Position numbers and translations under genes: made by a program
Shown: in pieces, positions 1 to 9,148 of the stretch
How positions within the stretch are numbered: the first letter of the stretch is position 1
Layout of the letters: each line of letters starts with the position of its first letter
The notes under the pieces: model-generated
Told to the model about the DNA's origin: nothing
What the model saw: only the letters and a program-made list of their open reading frames with translations
Database searches by the model: none
NCBI RefSeq assembly: GCF_002443295.1
Contig: NZ_BAOS01000013.1
Coordinates: 62,001-126,000, forward strand
From: Candidatus Scalindua japonica
GTDB taxonomy: Bacteria; Planctomycetota; Brocadiia; Brocadiales; Scalinduaceae
Reading direction: 5' to 3'
Length of the DNA: 64,000 bases

Positions 1-1
1 A

Positions 2-166
2 TCAGAGAACATGGTCAAGGAACTTGAACCAATCAGAGAAAAGAGCTTAGAACTGATCAACAACCCTGTCAGTGTAATGGATACCCTTAATGCTGGCGCC
101 GAGAAATGCCGGAAAATTGCTAAAGAAACAATGAGCGAAGTAAGATCATTGATGGGCTTGAGATAA
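2..166 (+). CDS. trpS: Tryptophanyl-tRNA synthetase, C-terminal end (partial)
   Basis: Only the last 54 codons are in the window; the gene begins upstream. The translated tail contains a segment reading NAGAEKCRKIAKETMSEVR and ends SLMGLR. The G-A-x-K-[AC]-R-x-[IL]-A-x-[ED]-T-[LM]-x-E-V-[RK] pattern closing on MGL(R/K) is the characteristic end of bacterial TrpRS, which charges tRNA-Trp in the cytosol. The stop codon TAA is at 164-166 and the gene converges on the minus-strand gene whose stop is at 173, leaving 6 bp between them. The identification rests on the C-terminal helix only. Confidence 0.8.
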   Translation, partial: SENMVKELEPIREKSLELINNPVSVMDTLNAGAEKCRKIAKETMSEVRSLMGLR

Positions 167-172
167 ATTCAT

Positions 173-1792
173 TCATAACTTATTTATATTGTAAATACGA
201 TTTGCCAGTTGTTTTGCCCGCATACCATGAATTGAGATTAAATGCCATTCCTTGAGGTTACCAATGCGCAATATTTTATTCTTCTTATATGCTAACCCAA
301 GAAAATTACCGCTCAGATCTACAATCTGGTCACCTTTTACAATATACTCGGCATAATTGCGTGTACCACGAAACCCCTCATTATCAAAAAACAATTCATC
401 CTCAGTTATCATTAACAGTCTATCTCTTTTGAATACAAAATAATCTTCACTGACTCCACGAATTCTGTCCATAACACCTAATCGTTTATGATTACGTAAC
501 GAAAACAGCACAGGCATATATGAAGTGAAAACAGATGCTTTGTCAATAGGCAAACAATGTTTAATCTCTTCACTGATTACCAACGCTGCTATCTTAACCT
601 TGCCTGGTTTAACAAATAACTTTGTAACCGGTTTGTCATTGACCGATATTTTATAGGTGGCATTATTACTATACGATGTTGAAGGGTCCAGCCCTATCTG
701 GTCTAATAGCGTGAATAGTACATATTCATCTCCCATCTTAACAGGTATCCCCTGCATGGTTATCACTTTATAACTCCCCTTAGAGCCGATTGTTATGGTA
801 AATGTAACCAGTTTGTCTAATATGTTTTCACTGTACGCGCTATCAGCTGGTTGAATAATACTTTGGATTTTTGATTTTACTTTCGCGGTCTCTCCTTCAG
901 CAATACTGGCGATTTTTAAAGCTTTTGCTTCGGCCTCCCTGGCTATACCGGCTTTTTTTAATGCAATCTCTTTCTGGTTATTGGCTTGTTCCGCTAAGTT
1001 GAGAGCGATCGTTTCATTTTCACTGGCTTTTGCAGCATTTAACCGCTCTTCCTCGGCAATTTTACGTGCAATCTCTTCGCTTTTTCTCGCCTCCTTCTCC
1101 TTTAATCTGGCCTCCTTTGCCAACTTAAGTGCATCCTCTTCCCTCTTCCTGGCCTCATCTGCTCTCTTTTTAGCCTCTTCCGCTTTCAATCGTAACATCT
1201 TAGCAACTGCGAGGGCTTTCTGTTTATCCTCTTTTGTCTTTTCTGCCTCAGTTTTTACATTTTTTACAATTTGCAATGCGTGCTGTTCTTGTTTCGTGGC
1301 TTTTTCCAGGGCTACTTGCAACTGGCCTAAAGATTTTAACGCCTGCTGCTCTCTCTCCCTGGCCTTTTCTGATTCTGCTTGTGACTCTTTTACGATTTTC
1401 TGTGTTTTCTCTTCATTCTCCCGAGACTTTAGCAATAACTTACTAAACTCTTCCTTTTCACTGATAACCTTTGACAATTTTGTTTCAACCTTTGCAACCT
1501 TTTCCTTCTCAACCTTTACCAATTGCCTGATTTTTTTGGCCTCAGCTTTGGCATACAACGTTGATTGAATGGCTTTCTCCCTTTCCTTATCCAATGCGGA
1601 AATTTCATTCTTTAGTTCCAGGACCTGTGCGTGAGATTTTTCCGATTCTTGTTCAGCCTGGATCTTCGACTCTTTTAGCTTGTTATAATCATCAACGGTT
1701 AAATAACTGTTATGAAACGGATTTACCTGGCTGAGGGTAGTCAGGTAAAGAATCAGAAAGATATCACACATACCAACAAGAAATATTCTCAT
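173..1792 (-). CDS. Membrane-anchored coiled-coil protein
   Basis: A 539-residue protein with a hydrophobic N-terminal segment (about residues 3-22) that could be a signal anchor. A very long Ala/Glu/Lys/Arg-rich coiled coil follows (about 35-310), with many heptad-like repeats of the type EEARKxADEARKRE. The C-terminal globular part (about 311-539) is not one I recognise; it is rich in beta-type sequence and contains TFTITIGSKGSYKVITMQGI. The gene starts 6 bp after the stop of the ExbB/MotA-like gene at 1799-2356 and shares its strand, so the two are almost certainly one operon. A membrane motor-like protein beside a long coiled coil suggests a mechanical or envelope-spanning role, but no function is assigned. 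Confidence 0.75.
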   Translation of the reverse strand: MRIFLVGMCDIFLILYLTTLSQVNPFHNSYLTVDDYNKLKESKIQAEQESEKSHAQVLELKNEISALDKEREKAIQSTLYAKAEAKKIRQLVKVEKEKVAKVETKLSKVISEKEEFSKLLLKSRENEEKTQKIVKESQAESEKAREREQQALKSLGQLQVALEKATKQEQHALQIVKNVKTEAEKTKEDKQKALAVAKMLRLKAEEAKKRADEARKREEDALKLAKEARLKEKEARKSEEIARKIAEEERLNAAKASENETIALNLAEQANNQKEIALKKAGIAREAEAKALKIASIAEGETAKVKSKIQSIIQPADSAYSENILDKLVTFTITIGSKGSYKVITMQGIPVKMGDEYVLFTLLDQIGLDPSTSYSNNATYKISVNDKPVTKLFVKPGKVKIAALVISEEIKHCLPIDKASVFTSYMPVLFSLRNHKRLGVMDRIRGVSEDYFVFKRDRLLMITEDELFFDNEGFRGTRNYAEYIVKGDQIVDLSGNFLGLAYKKNKILRIGNLKEWHLISIHGMRAKQLANRIYNINKL

Positions 1793-1798
1793 AATAAT

Positions 1799-2356
1799 TT
1801 ATACCTCTTCAACAAAACCTGGAGTTGACGTATCCGGCAGAGGAACAATAATGGTAAATTTCGCGAATAAATGTAATAAAATACCGGATATAGTAGTAAT
1901 ATATGCCAATGGAGCAGATAGAGAACCTGTCATAAACTGAGTTAAGCAGACACCCAACAAAGACCCTAACAACCCAAGGTACATCGGCATCTCACAAAGA
2001 AATATTATCTCTCTTCTTTCTCTCTGACTTAAACATCCACTCTTTGCCTTTTGTGACGCAAAGAGGATTGGAAACATCTGTAACGCCCCGAATGTCGCGA
2101 GAAGGACTAAAATCCACTTGGAGATTACGAATGGCGTGTTGTTTGTACTTTGTGGATTGGTATCAATAAGATATTGGGTATTATTGTCTACCGGAGGTTT
2201 GAAATCGGAAATCGGTCCGGGAGAGACCACAAGATAACCGATAAAACCAAGTAACAAGATAAACAATACCAAGAGAGGTATAAAGATATGGAGCGCCCCT
2301 GAATTCCCGCTATAGTTCATTATTGGTTCTTCAATATTCTCTTCTTTATTGGTCAC
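1799..2356 (-). CDS. Small ExbB/TolQ/MotA-like membrane protein
   Basis: 185 residues with an N-terminal cytosolic stretch, a transmembrane helix at about 21-45, a second at about 80-100 and a hydrophobic pair at about 125-172. The segment GLLGSLLGV (128-136), followed by AYITTISGILLHLF (151-164), resembles the paired motif of the proton-channel families ExbB, TolQ and MotA, where a GLLGTxxG helix precedes an A-L/I-x-T-T-x-x-G helix. This is a family resemblance read by eye, not a proven homology. The start is GTG at 2356, chosen because a GAGGGA ribosome-binding site lies just upstream. It is followed at once by the coiled-coil gene. Confidence 0.6.
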   Translation of the reverse strand: MTNKEENIEEPIMNYSGNSGALHIFIPLLVLFILLLGFIGYLVVSPGPISDFKPPVDNNTQYLIDTNPQSTNNTPFVISKWILVLLATFGALQMFPILFASQKAKSGCLSQRERREIIFLCEMPMYLGLLGSLLGVCLTQFMTGSLSAPLAYITTISGILLHLFAKFTIIVPLPDTSTPGFVEEV

Positions 2357-2588
2357 AATTTGTTCCCTCTTTCTTTTTGGAGTTCAGTAATATTCTTTCC
2401 TGACAGATCACTATTGTTGGCATTAAGATGGCATTAATAAATTTTACTCTTTTTATCAACCATTTCAAATCAAAACCGATCAATATTAAATATGAGATTT
2501 TATTCCGTTACATTGTTGAATGTGATAAAATACTCTTTGTCGTCACTTCCTTCTGACTTATTCGGGTTTCCAATATTTCAAAATTCAA

Positions 2589-3770
2589 ATGACAAAAAAC
2601 AATGGTAGAGTCTTATCTACATCAATACTCCTGTTAACGTTTTCTCATCTCTTTAATGATTTTTATGCCGGTTTTTTAATGCCTCTTCTCTCCTATTTTC
2701 AGTCACATCTCCACTTAACAATAACACAAGTGTCCATATTGCCCACTGTGCTTGCGGTGTTTGGTTCAATCTTGCAGCCCGTATTCGGATTTCTTGGTGA
2801 CAGGTTCAGCAAGAAACTATTTGTCGTAACCGGTGTTCTCTGTTCCGCAATTTTTATGAGTTGTATAGGTTTTGCGCCAAACTTCATTTTACTTATTTTT
2901 ATGCTCATATTCGGGGCTTCAGGTGTAGCCTCCTTTCATCCCAATGGAGCGGCTACTGTTGCTGGTCTTATCCAAAACAGATCTACTTTTTTGATGTCTA
3001 TCTTCCTTATGGCCGGTTGTATAGGGCTGGCCGGAGCGCCATTTATTATCACTTCGATTGTATCTTTCGGTGGTTTTAACAAACTATGGTTATTGTCTTT
3101 GCCAGGCGTAATACTGTCTTTAATATTGATTAAGGTTTTACCCGGTTTTCATGGAAATAATAGTAAGACAAGGCTATCTGATTTTAAAATACTTTTTGTC
3201 AGAACATCGCGCCCGTTGTGGATTATGTTTTTAATAATGTTTACCCGTTCGGTAGTCATTACAAGTTTTATGAGCTTCATGTCAATCCTTTTTACGGAAA
3301 GAGGGCTCACAATGCACAGAAGCGGGATTGCCATATCCACTTTTCTGGTCAGTGGAAGTATCGGCGGTTTGATCGGCGGATATCTTTCTGATAAAATAGG
3401 CAGAAAGATCATAATAGCCGGCTCCTCAATCTTTGCTTGTCCTCTACTTTTATGGTTTTTACATGCAGACGGGAATTTTTCGATGATATTATTGGGTTTA
3501 AGCGGCATGGTTATTTTTGGAGCTTCTGCTGTTAATATATTAATAGTTCAAAGATTGTGTCCGGACATGGCCAGCTCTATTGCCGGGATCTCAATGGGAC
3601 TTGTCTGGGGTTCTGCAGGCCTTATGCTCCCTGTAGTCGGGTATATTGCGGACCATCATAATATGTGGACATCCTTAAGGATTGTAGCATTAACGCTTCC
3701 GTTAGCAGGAATGCTGGTTTTAATGCTGCCGGATATTGATAGTCCGGCGAAACATCTGAGTAAAGAGTAG
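2589..3770 (+). CDS. MFS transporter, fosmidomycin-resistance (Fsr) type
   Basis: 393 residues with about 12 hydrophobic helices, the usual length of a major facilitator. The first helix contains FSHLFNDFYAGFLMPLL and is followed by LTITQVSILPT, the pattern of Fsr-like exporters (HLxxDxxxGxLPxLLP). The cytosolic loops hold the MFS signatures GFLGDRFSKK (after TM2) and GYLSDKIGRK (after TM8). Such proteins export drugs or small metabolites by proton antiport in the inner membrane; the substrate cannot be read from sequence. The gene stands alone, divergent from the membrane pair at 173-2356. The 232-bp intergenic space must hold both promoters. Confidence 0.85.
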   Translation: MTKNNGRVLSTSILLLTFSHLFNDFYAGFLMPLLSYFQSHLHLTITQVSILPTVLAVFGSILQPVFGFLGDRFSKKLFVVTGVLCSAIFMSCIGFAPNFILLIFMLIFGASGVASFHPNGAATVAGLIQNRSTFLMSIFLMAGCIGLAGAPFIITSIVSFGGFNKLWLLSLPGVILSLILIKVLPGFHGNNSKTRLSDFKILFVRTSRPLWIMFLIMFTRSVVITSFMSFMSILFTERGLTMHRSGIAISTFLVSGSIGGLIGGYLSDKIGRKIIIAGSSIFACPLLLWFLHADGNFSMILLGLSGMVIFGASAVNILIVQRLCPDMASSIAGISMGLVWGSAGLMLPVVGYIADHHNMWTSLRIVALTLPLAGMLVLMLPDIDSPAKHLSKE

Positions 3771-3831
3771 TAAATTCTGAGTATTTAGTTTATTATCTCA
3801 AATTAAGTCGCTATAGCGACGAAAGACTATC

Positions 3832-3927
3832 CTTCGACTCCCCGTCCCATCCGGCACAGGCGAGGCACTCGTAATGATGTCACACTGAGCGCCTGCCCGA
3901 CTTCGTCATTCAGGCGGGGAGTCGAAG
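3832..3927. repeat. Palindromic intergenic repeat between fsr-like gene and argS
   Basis: A perfect 13-bp inverted repeat (CTTCGACTCCCCG at 3832-3844 and its complement at 3915-3927) encloses a shorter nested one (CGCCTG at 3890-3895 with CAGGCG at 3911-3916). The GCCTGCCCG/CAGGCGGG wording recurs near 32041-32070, which suggests a dispersed palindromic repeat family rather than a gene-specific terminator. It could still fold and stop transcription after the transporter. Confidence 0.6.
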
Positions 3928-3991
3928 TGTAATCAATATTGAAATATACACATATTTTTAAAATACAAAAACATATTCAAAAAGGAACAAA

Positions 3992-5707
3992 ATGGATATA
4001 TTTATAAAAAACATTGTAGATGTTCTAAAAGTGGAGGTCCCACTTTCTGAGGAAGAGATAGAGGGTTTCATAGAGATCCCTCCTGATCTTGAAAAAGGCG
4101 ACTATGCGTTTCCATGTTTTGCCATTGCGAAACAGTTAAGGAATGCCCCTGCAAAAATATCCGCCGAACTTGCGCAAAAACTGCCAACCGGTGGAATAAT
4201 TACTGAAATCAAAGCCATAGGTCCATACCTGAACTTTTATGTCTCCAGGAAAATGATCTTTAAAGCAGTTCTGGATGAGGTATTTACAAAATCAGACTCT
4301 TACGGATGTTCGGAATCCGGAGCAGGCAAAACTGCCGTCATTGATTACTCTTCCCCAAACATTGCAAAACACCTGGCAGTACATCATCTCCGTTCTGCGG
4401 TAATTGGGAACGCCATTCACAACATATACAAGACCATAGGATATAAATGTATAGGGATAAACCATCTGGGCGATTGGGGTACGCAGTTCGGACAATTAAT
4501 AGTCGCCTTTAAGAGATGGGGTCCGGACACAAAGGGCCACGTCTCTATAAAAGAGACAGGGCTCGACATCACCAAACTTAACGAACTGTATGTTAAGTTC
4601 CATAAGGAGGCCAAAGATAACCCGTCTCTGGAAAATGAGGCCAGAGATTGGTTTAAGAAGCTGGAAAATGGAAATGAAGAGGCGGAGAAAACATGGCAAT
4701 ACTTTAAAGACATCAGTCTGTCAGAGTTTCAAAGGGTATATGAAAAACTGGGCATAACGTTTGATTCATACGCTGGCGAGAGTTTTTATAACAACATGCT
4801 TGATGATACAGTTAACAGAATAAAAGATGCGGGGCTGGCTGAAATAAGCGAAGAGGCCCTGATCGTAAACCTTGAAGAGTATGACATGCCCCCCTGTATA
4901 TTGAGAAAGAAGGATGATGCCAGTCTCTACGCAACCAGGGACATATGTGCCGCTGAATATAGAAAGCGGGAGTATGATTTTAACAAACTTATCTACGTCG
5001 TAGGATCAGAACAGAGACTACACTTCAAACAATTCTTCAAAGTCCTTGAACTTATGGGATATGAATGGGTGGACGACTGCGTACACGTAGATTTCGGCCT
5101 GATAAAGTTTAAAGGTGGAAAAATGTCCACACGAGAAGGTAAAGTCATCCTGCTGGAAGATCTGCTGGAAGAGTCGTGTAAGATTGCCATGGAAATTATA
5201 GAAGGAAAAAATGCGGATCTTGAAAACAAAACGGAAGTGGCAAATCAAGTTGGCATTGGTGCCATAATCTTCTCAGAGCTGAGCACTAAAAGGGTCAAGG
5301 ATGTCCTGTTCGATTGGGACGAAATCCTTAATTTTGACGGTGAGACCGGCCCATACGTCCAATACACCCATGCAAGGCTCTGCAGTGTATTGAGAAAGTG
5401 TGGTGAAACAGCTACAAATGAGGTAAATTTTGATCTCTTTAAAGAAGATGATGAACTGCTGTTAGTCAAAAAACTGGAATTCTTACAATTGACAATAATA
5501 CGTGCCGCGCGACACTGTGAACCATCGATAATAAGTAAATACCTGCTTGACCTCTGCAGCACATTCAACAGGTTCTACCAACACCACAGGATACTTATTG
5601 ATGATAGTGAGTTAAAGAAAGCAAGGATTCTATTGATTGATTCCGTCAGACAGGTGATAAAGAATGGCCTAAGCATACTTGGCCTCAAAGCTCCAGAGAG
5701 GATGTGA
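3992..5707 (+). CDS. argS: Arginyl-tRNA synthetase
   Basis: 571 residues, normal for bacterial class I ArgRS, which charges tRNA-Arg in the cytosol. The N-terminal Arg-specific domain (about 1-90) contains GDYAFPCF. The catalytic core begins with DYSSPNIAKHLAVHHLRSAV (about 118-137), and HLGDWGTQFG follows. The KMSK-type loop is K-M-S-T at 377-380, within FKGGKMSTREGK. The C-terminal anticodon-binding helical domain includes GETGPYVQYTHAR and ends SILGLKAPERM. An AAGGAA ribosome site precedes the ATG. One oddity: the HIGH signature reads A-V-H-H instead of H-V-G-H. Confidence 0.95.
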   Translation: MDIFIKNIVDVLKVEVPLSEEEIEGFIEIPPDLEKGDYAFPCFAIAKQLRNAPAKISAELAQKLPTGGIITEIKAIGPYLNFYVSRKMIFKAVLDEVFTKSDSYGCSESGAGKTAVIDYSSPNIAKHLAVHHLRSAVIGNAIHNIYKTIGYKCIGINHLGDWGTQFGQLIVAFKRWGPDTKGHVSIKETGLDITKLNELYVKFHKEAKDNPSLENEARDWFKKLENGNEEAEKTWQYFKDISLSEFQRVYEKLGITFDSYAGESFYNNMLDDTVNRIKDAGLAEISEEALIVNLEEYDMPPCILRKKDDASLYATRDICAAEYRKREYDFNKLIYVVGSEQRLHFKQFFKVLELMGYEWVDDCVHVDFGLIKFKGGKMSTREGKVILLEDLLEESCKIAMEIIEGKNADLENKTEVANQVGIGAIIFSELSTKRVKDVLFDWDEILNFDGETGPYVQYTHARLCSVLRKCGETATNEVNFDLFKEDDELLLVKKLEFLQLTIIRAARHCEPSIISKYLLDLCSTFNRFYQHHRILIDDSELKKARILLIDSVRQVIKNGLSILGLKAPERM

Positions 5708-5952
5708 TAAAACTTCTTAGACAGGATTCACAGGATGACCAGGATGTTGACAATCTTGATTATAAGGTTTGTCCTTTCACCATTTCAAATAACTTGAAAC
5801 GATTGACCTATCTGTTGGAAATCTGCTGTTTCCAGCCGTAAGCATTATGCCTGTATTTGTTGAAATTACTTCTTTTCTATCACAAATAGTTCCTGCATTC
5901 CTGTTTTCCTTAGAGAAACTTTACTAAGAAAGATAAATTTTGTAATTTCTGT

Positions 5953-5981
5953 TTGACAGATGATATATACTGATATATTAT
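5953..5981 (+). promoter_or_regulatory. Sigma-70-type promoter of tRNA-fMet
   Basis: TTGACA at 5953-5958 and TATTAT at 5976-5981 are separated by 17 bp. This is a near-perfect housekeeping promoter, placed so that transcription would begin around 5988, just before the tRNA at 5996. Confidence 0.85.
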
Positions 5982-5995
5982 ATTGTTATTGGAGA

Positions 5996-6072
<77 letters not shown>

Positions 6073-6079
6073 ATTATAT

Positions 6080-6113
6080 AAGGACTTAGGACTTTGTTCT
6101 AAGTCCTTTTTTA
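6080..6113 (+). terminator. Intrinsic terminator after tRNA-fMet
   Basis: AAGGACTTAG (6080-6089) pairs with CTAAGTCCTT (6099-6108), followed by a run of T. The stop codon of the minus-strand integrase (6086) lies inside this hairpin, so the last codons of the integrase are written in terminator sequence. A diverged copy of the same hairpin follows the tRNA fragment at 20470-20507. Confidence 0.85.
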
Positions 6114-7125
6114 TTGCAGGTGTCCAAAAAGTGTCCATCTTTATAAAATTTCTGCATAAAAATGGTACCATCTTGGTGAGTAATGTTTGGAATGTATCCA
6201 CTATATTTCTTGAACAACATCTCTACAGAAGTATGCCCCATCATCCTAGCTATCCAACTTGGATTTTCACCCGTGGAAAGCATTAAGGTTCCAAAAGTAT
6301 GTCTGGTCTGATACATAATTCGCCTTCTAAGCCCTGTCTCTTTTAAAGCAGGATACCATATCCGCTTTCTAAGGTTGCCAATATCGACAATTTTCCCTTT
6401 TTTGGAGACAAAAACGTAAGGACTGCTTAGAAAAGTTTTTTCAGACTGTCTTTCAAGAGCCGCTTTAACAGGTGGCAGCATATCTATTGATCTGCGGCTT
6501 GCAACGGTCTTAGGTGAGCTTTCCTCACCCATTACCCTGGCATCAACGACATTGATCTTAGCCCTGTTGAAATCAATATTATCCCACTTCAATGCTATCT
6601 GTTCAGACGGACGTATTCCGGTAAAAAATGCTACTTCAAAGTAATCCCTGAAATGTATATCTATATTCTCCAGAAACAATCTGACTTCTTCCATACTGAG
6701 TGGTTTGATTTCCGTCTTTTCTACCCTTAGCATACCAATACCATCTATTGGATTGATTGTAATGATCTTACGTCTATATGCAGTCTTATACATGGTCTTT
6801 AACGGCACAAGGATATTATTAACCCTCTTGTTGCTCAGTTTATCCTTTAAATCTTTAATCAGGTTTTCTATATCTGCTTCTGACACCTGACCTAACCGTT
6901 TCTTGCCAAAGGCCGGGATTAAATGAAGATCAAGAATACTTTTGTAATCATAATAACTTGATCGCTTAAGATGCGATTTTCTCTCTTCCAGCCATTGTTC
7001 TGCAAACTCCTTGAATAATATACCCCCTTTCGGTTTGTTAATATATCGTTCCTCCGACACTTCTATTGTACGCTTCGCCCAAGCCTTTTTTGCTAAAGTT
7101 TTTGAATGCCCTACACATTCCCGCT

Positions 7126-8796
7126 GTAAGCACCCAGTTAATCACGTCTAGCGAGTTGCTCCAGTTCCTTGGAATCGACATTCCAAGGCAGTAAATCATT
7201 TACTGGTTTTCGATCTCGTAAATACATTGGCATCTCTTCGAAAACCTTTCGAAGATACCAGTAAGGCTCTAATCCATTAGCCCTTGCAGTTTCAACCAGC
7301 GAATACCAAGTTGCAGTTGCCCTTGCACCGGCCTCGCTTTGTGCAAACAACCACACCTTTCTACCCGTCGCAATAGGCCGGATATGACGTTCCGCATTGT
7401 TGTTGTCCAGTTGCAGGCGTCCGTCTTCCACGAAAACTGTTAGTTTTGACCATTGGTTGTTAATGTAGGTAAATGCATTCGACAGCAAACCTCCATAGCT
7501 AAACGCCTGCACCTGATTTCTATTAATCCAGGAACGGATCTTATCCAAGCAAGACTTAACTACCTCTTGTCTATATCTCTTTCGTTGATCCGGTGGTTTC
7601 TCTTTTTCTTGATTGTCAAGGTAGTAGAGTTCTCTGATCAACTCCATGCCTTGCCGGGCAATATTGGCAGCGCCTGGCGAACTGGCTTTTCTTGCAACAT
7701 CAAACTTACGACGAACATGTGCCCAGCATCCCAACTGGATAACATTAGGACGCGAGGCTGATGCCCCATAACCAGCGTAACCATCGGTTTGCAAAAAACC
7801 ACTGAACCCTTCCAACAGTTTGCTGGCTACAGCTCCTGCACGGCTGGGACTGTAGTGCATAAGTACAATCGGGGTATCGTTACCGCCAGTAACACGACAC
7901 CAGATATAGGACTTCTGTTTAGCAGTTCGTCCTTCTTCGCTCAGAACCTGAAGGGTGGTTTCATCAATGTGAAGATAGTCATGTCCATCAAGCGCATTTT
8001 CCATGGTAGCTACCAGAGGAGAAATAATTTGCTCTGCACCTTTGATCATCCAGTCTGCCAATGTGGTACTGGTGAACGGTACGCCAAAACGTTTTCCAGC
8101 AATAGAAGCTATACGGTTTAGCGGAAGACCATCAGCAAATTTGCTCGAACCAACCCAGGCAAGAACACCTGGTGATGCTTGGGTTCGAGGCAAAGGAGCC
8201 GGTGGACTTTGTTGTGCAGTTATTGGCGGTTGCTTGCACTTGGAGTTAGAGCAACTGTACTTGAACTTAATGTTCTCTATTACTTGAAACCTGGCGGGAA
8301 TCACGTCGTACTGAAATGAAACCTCTTCTCCTATTCGATTCAGGCAAGAACCACAGGAACACTGTTTCTCTTCTTCCAGCAGATCATGCTCCACGCGAAC
8401 ACGCGGAAGATGCTGGGGAGGGACACGTCGACCACCAGTCTTTCTGGTGTGCTCAGGTACCTTAGTTTCGGTTGCAGGTTCAACCTCACAAGCAGCATCC
8501 TCGTTACCGAACAGCAATTGCTGGCGCTTATCAAAACGCTCAGACTTTGAACTGAAACGATGATAAAGGAGGTAGTTGATCTTTTCTTCGAGTAGCATGA
8601 TCTGGTGGTCTCTAGATTCGAGTTTACAACGCAACTCATCGTTCTGCGCAAGCACATTTTCAATACTAAAATCTGTTATTTCAACCACCGCTTCCATGAC
8701 CTAAATCATACCATATTTCCTATTCATTCGATAGCTTATACTGCAATTATTACTGGTTTTTTTACCAAACTTTAAAGGTGTTAACTTGGTGCTTAC
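7126..8796. mobile_element. IS66-family insertion sequence, single-gene type
   Basis: Bounded by 16-bp terminal inverted repeats with one mismatch: GTAAGCACCCAGTTAA at 7126-7141, and TTAACTTGGTGCTTAC at 8781-8796. The flanks carry a perfect 8-bp target duplication, TTCCCGCT, at 7118-7125 and 8797-8804; 8 bp is the size known for IS66. The element is 1,671 bp and holds only a tnpC-type transposase, without tnpA or tnpB, as in the ISBst12 subgroup. Terminal repeats, target duplication and transposase are all intact, so the insertion looks recent. Confidence 0.95.
7138..8697 (-). CDS. tnpC: IS66-family transposase (TnpC)
   Basis: 519 residues, full length for the family. The N-terminal leucine-zipper-like helix (about 15-50) leads to the zf-IS66 zinc-binding segment (CSCGSCLNRIGEE at about 118, then CSNSKCKQPP). 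The DDE catalytic core follows, with candidate acidic residues in YLHIDETTLQV, LQTDGYAGYG and LDNNNAERHIRP. The C-terminal tail EPYWYLRKVFEEMP...DLLPWN is the IS66 C-terminal domain. The stop codon overlaps the left terminal repeat of the element. It lies in the same orientation as the integrase it interrupts. Confidence 0.95.
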   Translation of the reverse strand: MEAVVEITDFSIENVLAQNDELRCKLESRDHQIMLLEEKINYLLYHRFSSKSERFDKRQQLLFGNEDAACEVEPATETKVPEHTRKTGGRRVPPQHLPRVRVEHDLLEEEKQCSCGSCLNRIGEEVSFQYDVIPARFQVIENIKFKYSCSNSKCKQPPITAQQSPPAPLPRTQASPGVLAWVGSSKFADGLPLNRIASIAGKRFGVPFTSTTLADWMIKGAEQIISPLVATMENALDGHDYLHIDETTLQVLSEEGRTAKQKSYIWCRVTGGNDTPIVLMHYSPSRAGAVASKLLEGFSGFLQTDGYAGYGASASRPNVIQLGCWAHVRRKFDVARKASSPGAANIARQGMELIRELYYLDNQEKEKPPDQRKRYRQEVVKSCLDKIRSWINRNQVQAFSYGGLLSNAFTYINNQWSKLTVFVEDGRLQLDNNNAERHIRPIATGRKVWLFAQSEAGARATATWYSLVETARANGLEPYWYLRKVFEEMPMYLRDRKPVNDLLPWNVDSKELEQLARRD

Positions 8797-8881
8797 TTCC
8801 CGCTTACGAATACCATCAACATAAAAGTCGATATACCAGCGCAATTTGCCGTCTTTGTCCTTCTTACTATAGATGCCCATG

Positions 8882-9058
8882 CTACCTCCTTTCCACTAAA
8901 TTGGATTCCAAAAATTTGTCAATTTCAGACTTTTCAAATTTTAAATGGCGTCCAATCTTATAATGGCGGATTTTTTTTGTAAAGCACCAATAACGAATCG
9001 TACTTTTTGGCACACCCAAATACTCAGCAATATCATCAACACTTAATAGCTTTTTCAT
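8882..9058 (-). CDS. Excisionase-like HTH protein (MerR/AlpA type)
   Basis: A 58-residue protein beginning MKKLLSVDDIAEYLGVPKST and continuing IRYWCFTKKIRHYKIGRHL with a final KFEKSEIDKFLE. This is the helix-turn-helix 17 / excisionase pattern: Sxx[DE]IAxYLxVxxxTI, then an aromatic-rich wing with KIGRxLKF. Its stop lies one base before the ATG of the integrase, and the GGAGG serving the integrase sits inside its last codons, so the two are translationally coupled as xis-int. It would bind the attachment region to steer excision or control integrase expression. Confidence 0.85.
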   Translation of the reverse strand: MKKLLSVDDIAEYLGVPKSTIRYWCFTKKIRHYKIGRHLKFEKSEIDKFLESNLVERR

Positions 9059-9148
9059 TTATTCTTCCCGGATATTACCTTACCGAAACAATACCGTTGT
9101 CCCGGATTACCGCATCATTTACACCTAGATTTTTCAGCACTTTCAGTG

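Larger units (their letters stand above)
6086..8880 (-). pseudogene. Tyrosine integrase split by IS66 insertion
   Basis: The C-terminal part (6086-7117) and the N-terminal part (8797-8880) are one gene interrupted by the IS at 7126-8796. Removing the IS and one copy of its 8-bp duplication restores an open frame of 371 codons. It begins MGIYSKKDKDGKLRWYIDFY, the usual start of phage-type integrases, and continues through KRECVGHSKTLAKKAW into the core-binding and catalytic domains. Catalytic residues are visible: Arg in TGIRPSEQIAL, the box QTRHTFGTLML, then MMGHTS and the Tyr in FKKYSGY. The start at 8880 is preceded by GGAGG, which overlaps the stop of the small HTH gene. The C-terminal piece alone could begin at a GTG (7060) but lacks the arm-binding domain. 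The gene directs insertion at the adjacent tRNA. Confidence 0.9.

Noticed and set aside
981-1568. Long plus-strand frame opposite the coiled-coil gene
   Set aside because: It is the antisense shadow of the Lys/Glu/Ala-rich coiled coil; its Ser/Phe/Leu-rich composition follows directly from that, and no ribosome site is present.
3149-3508. 119-codon frame opposite the MFS gene
   Set aside because: Antisense of membrane helices; no independent evidence.
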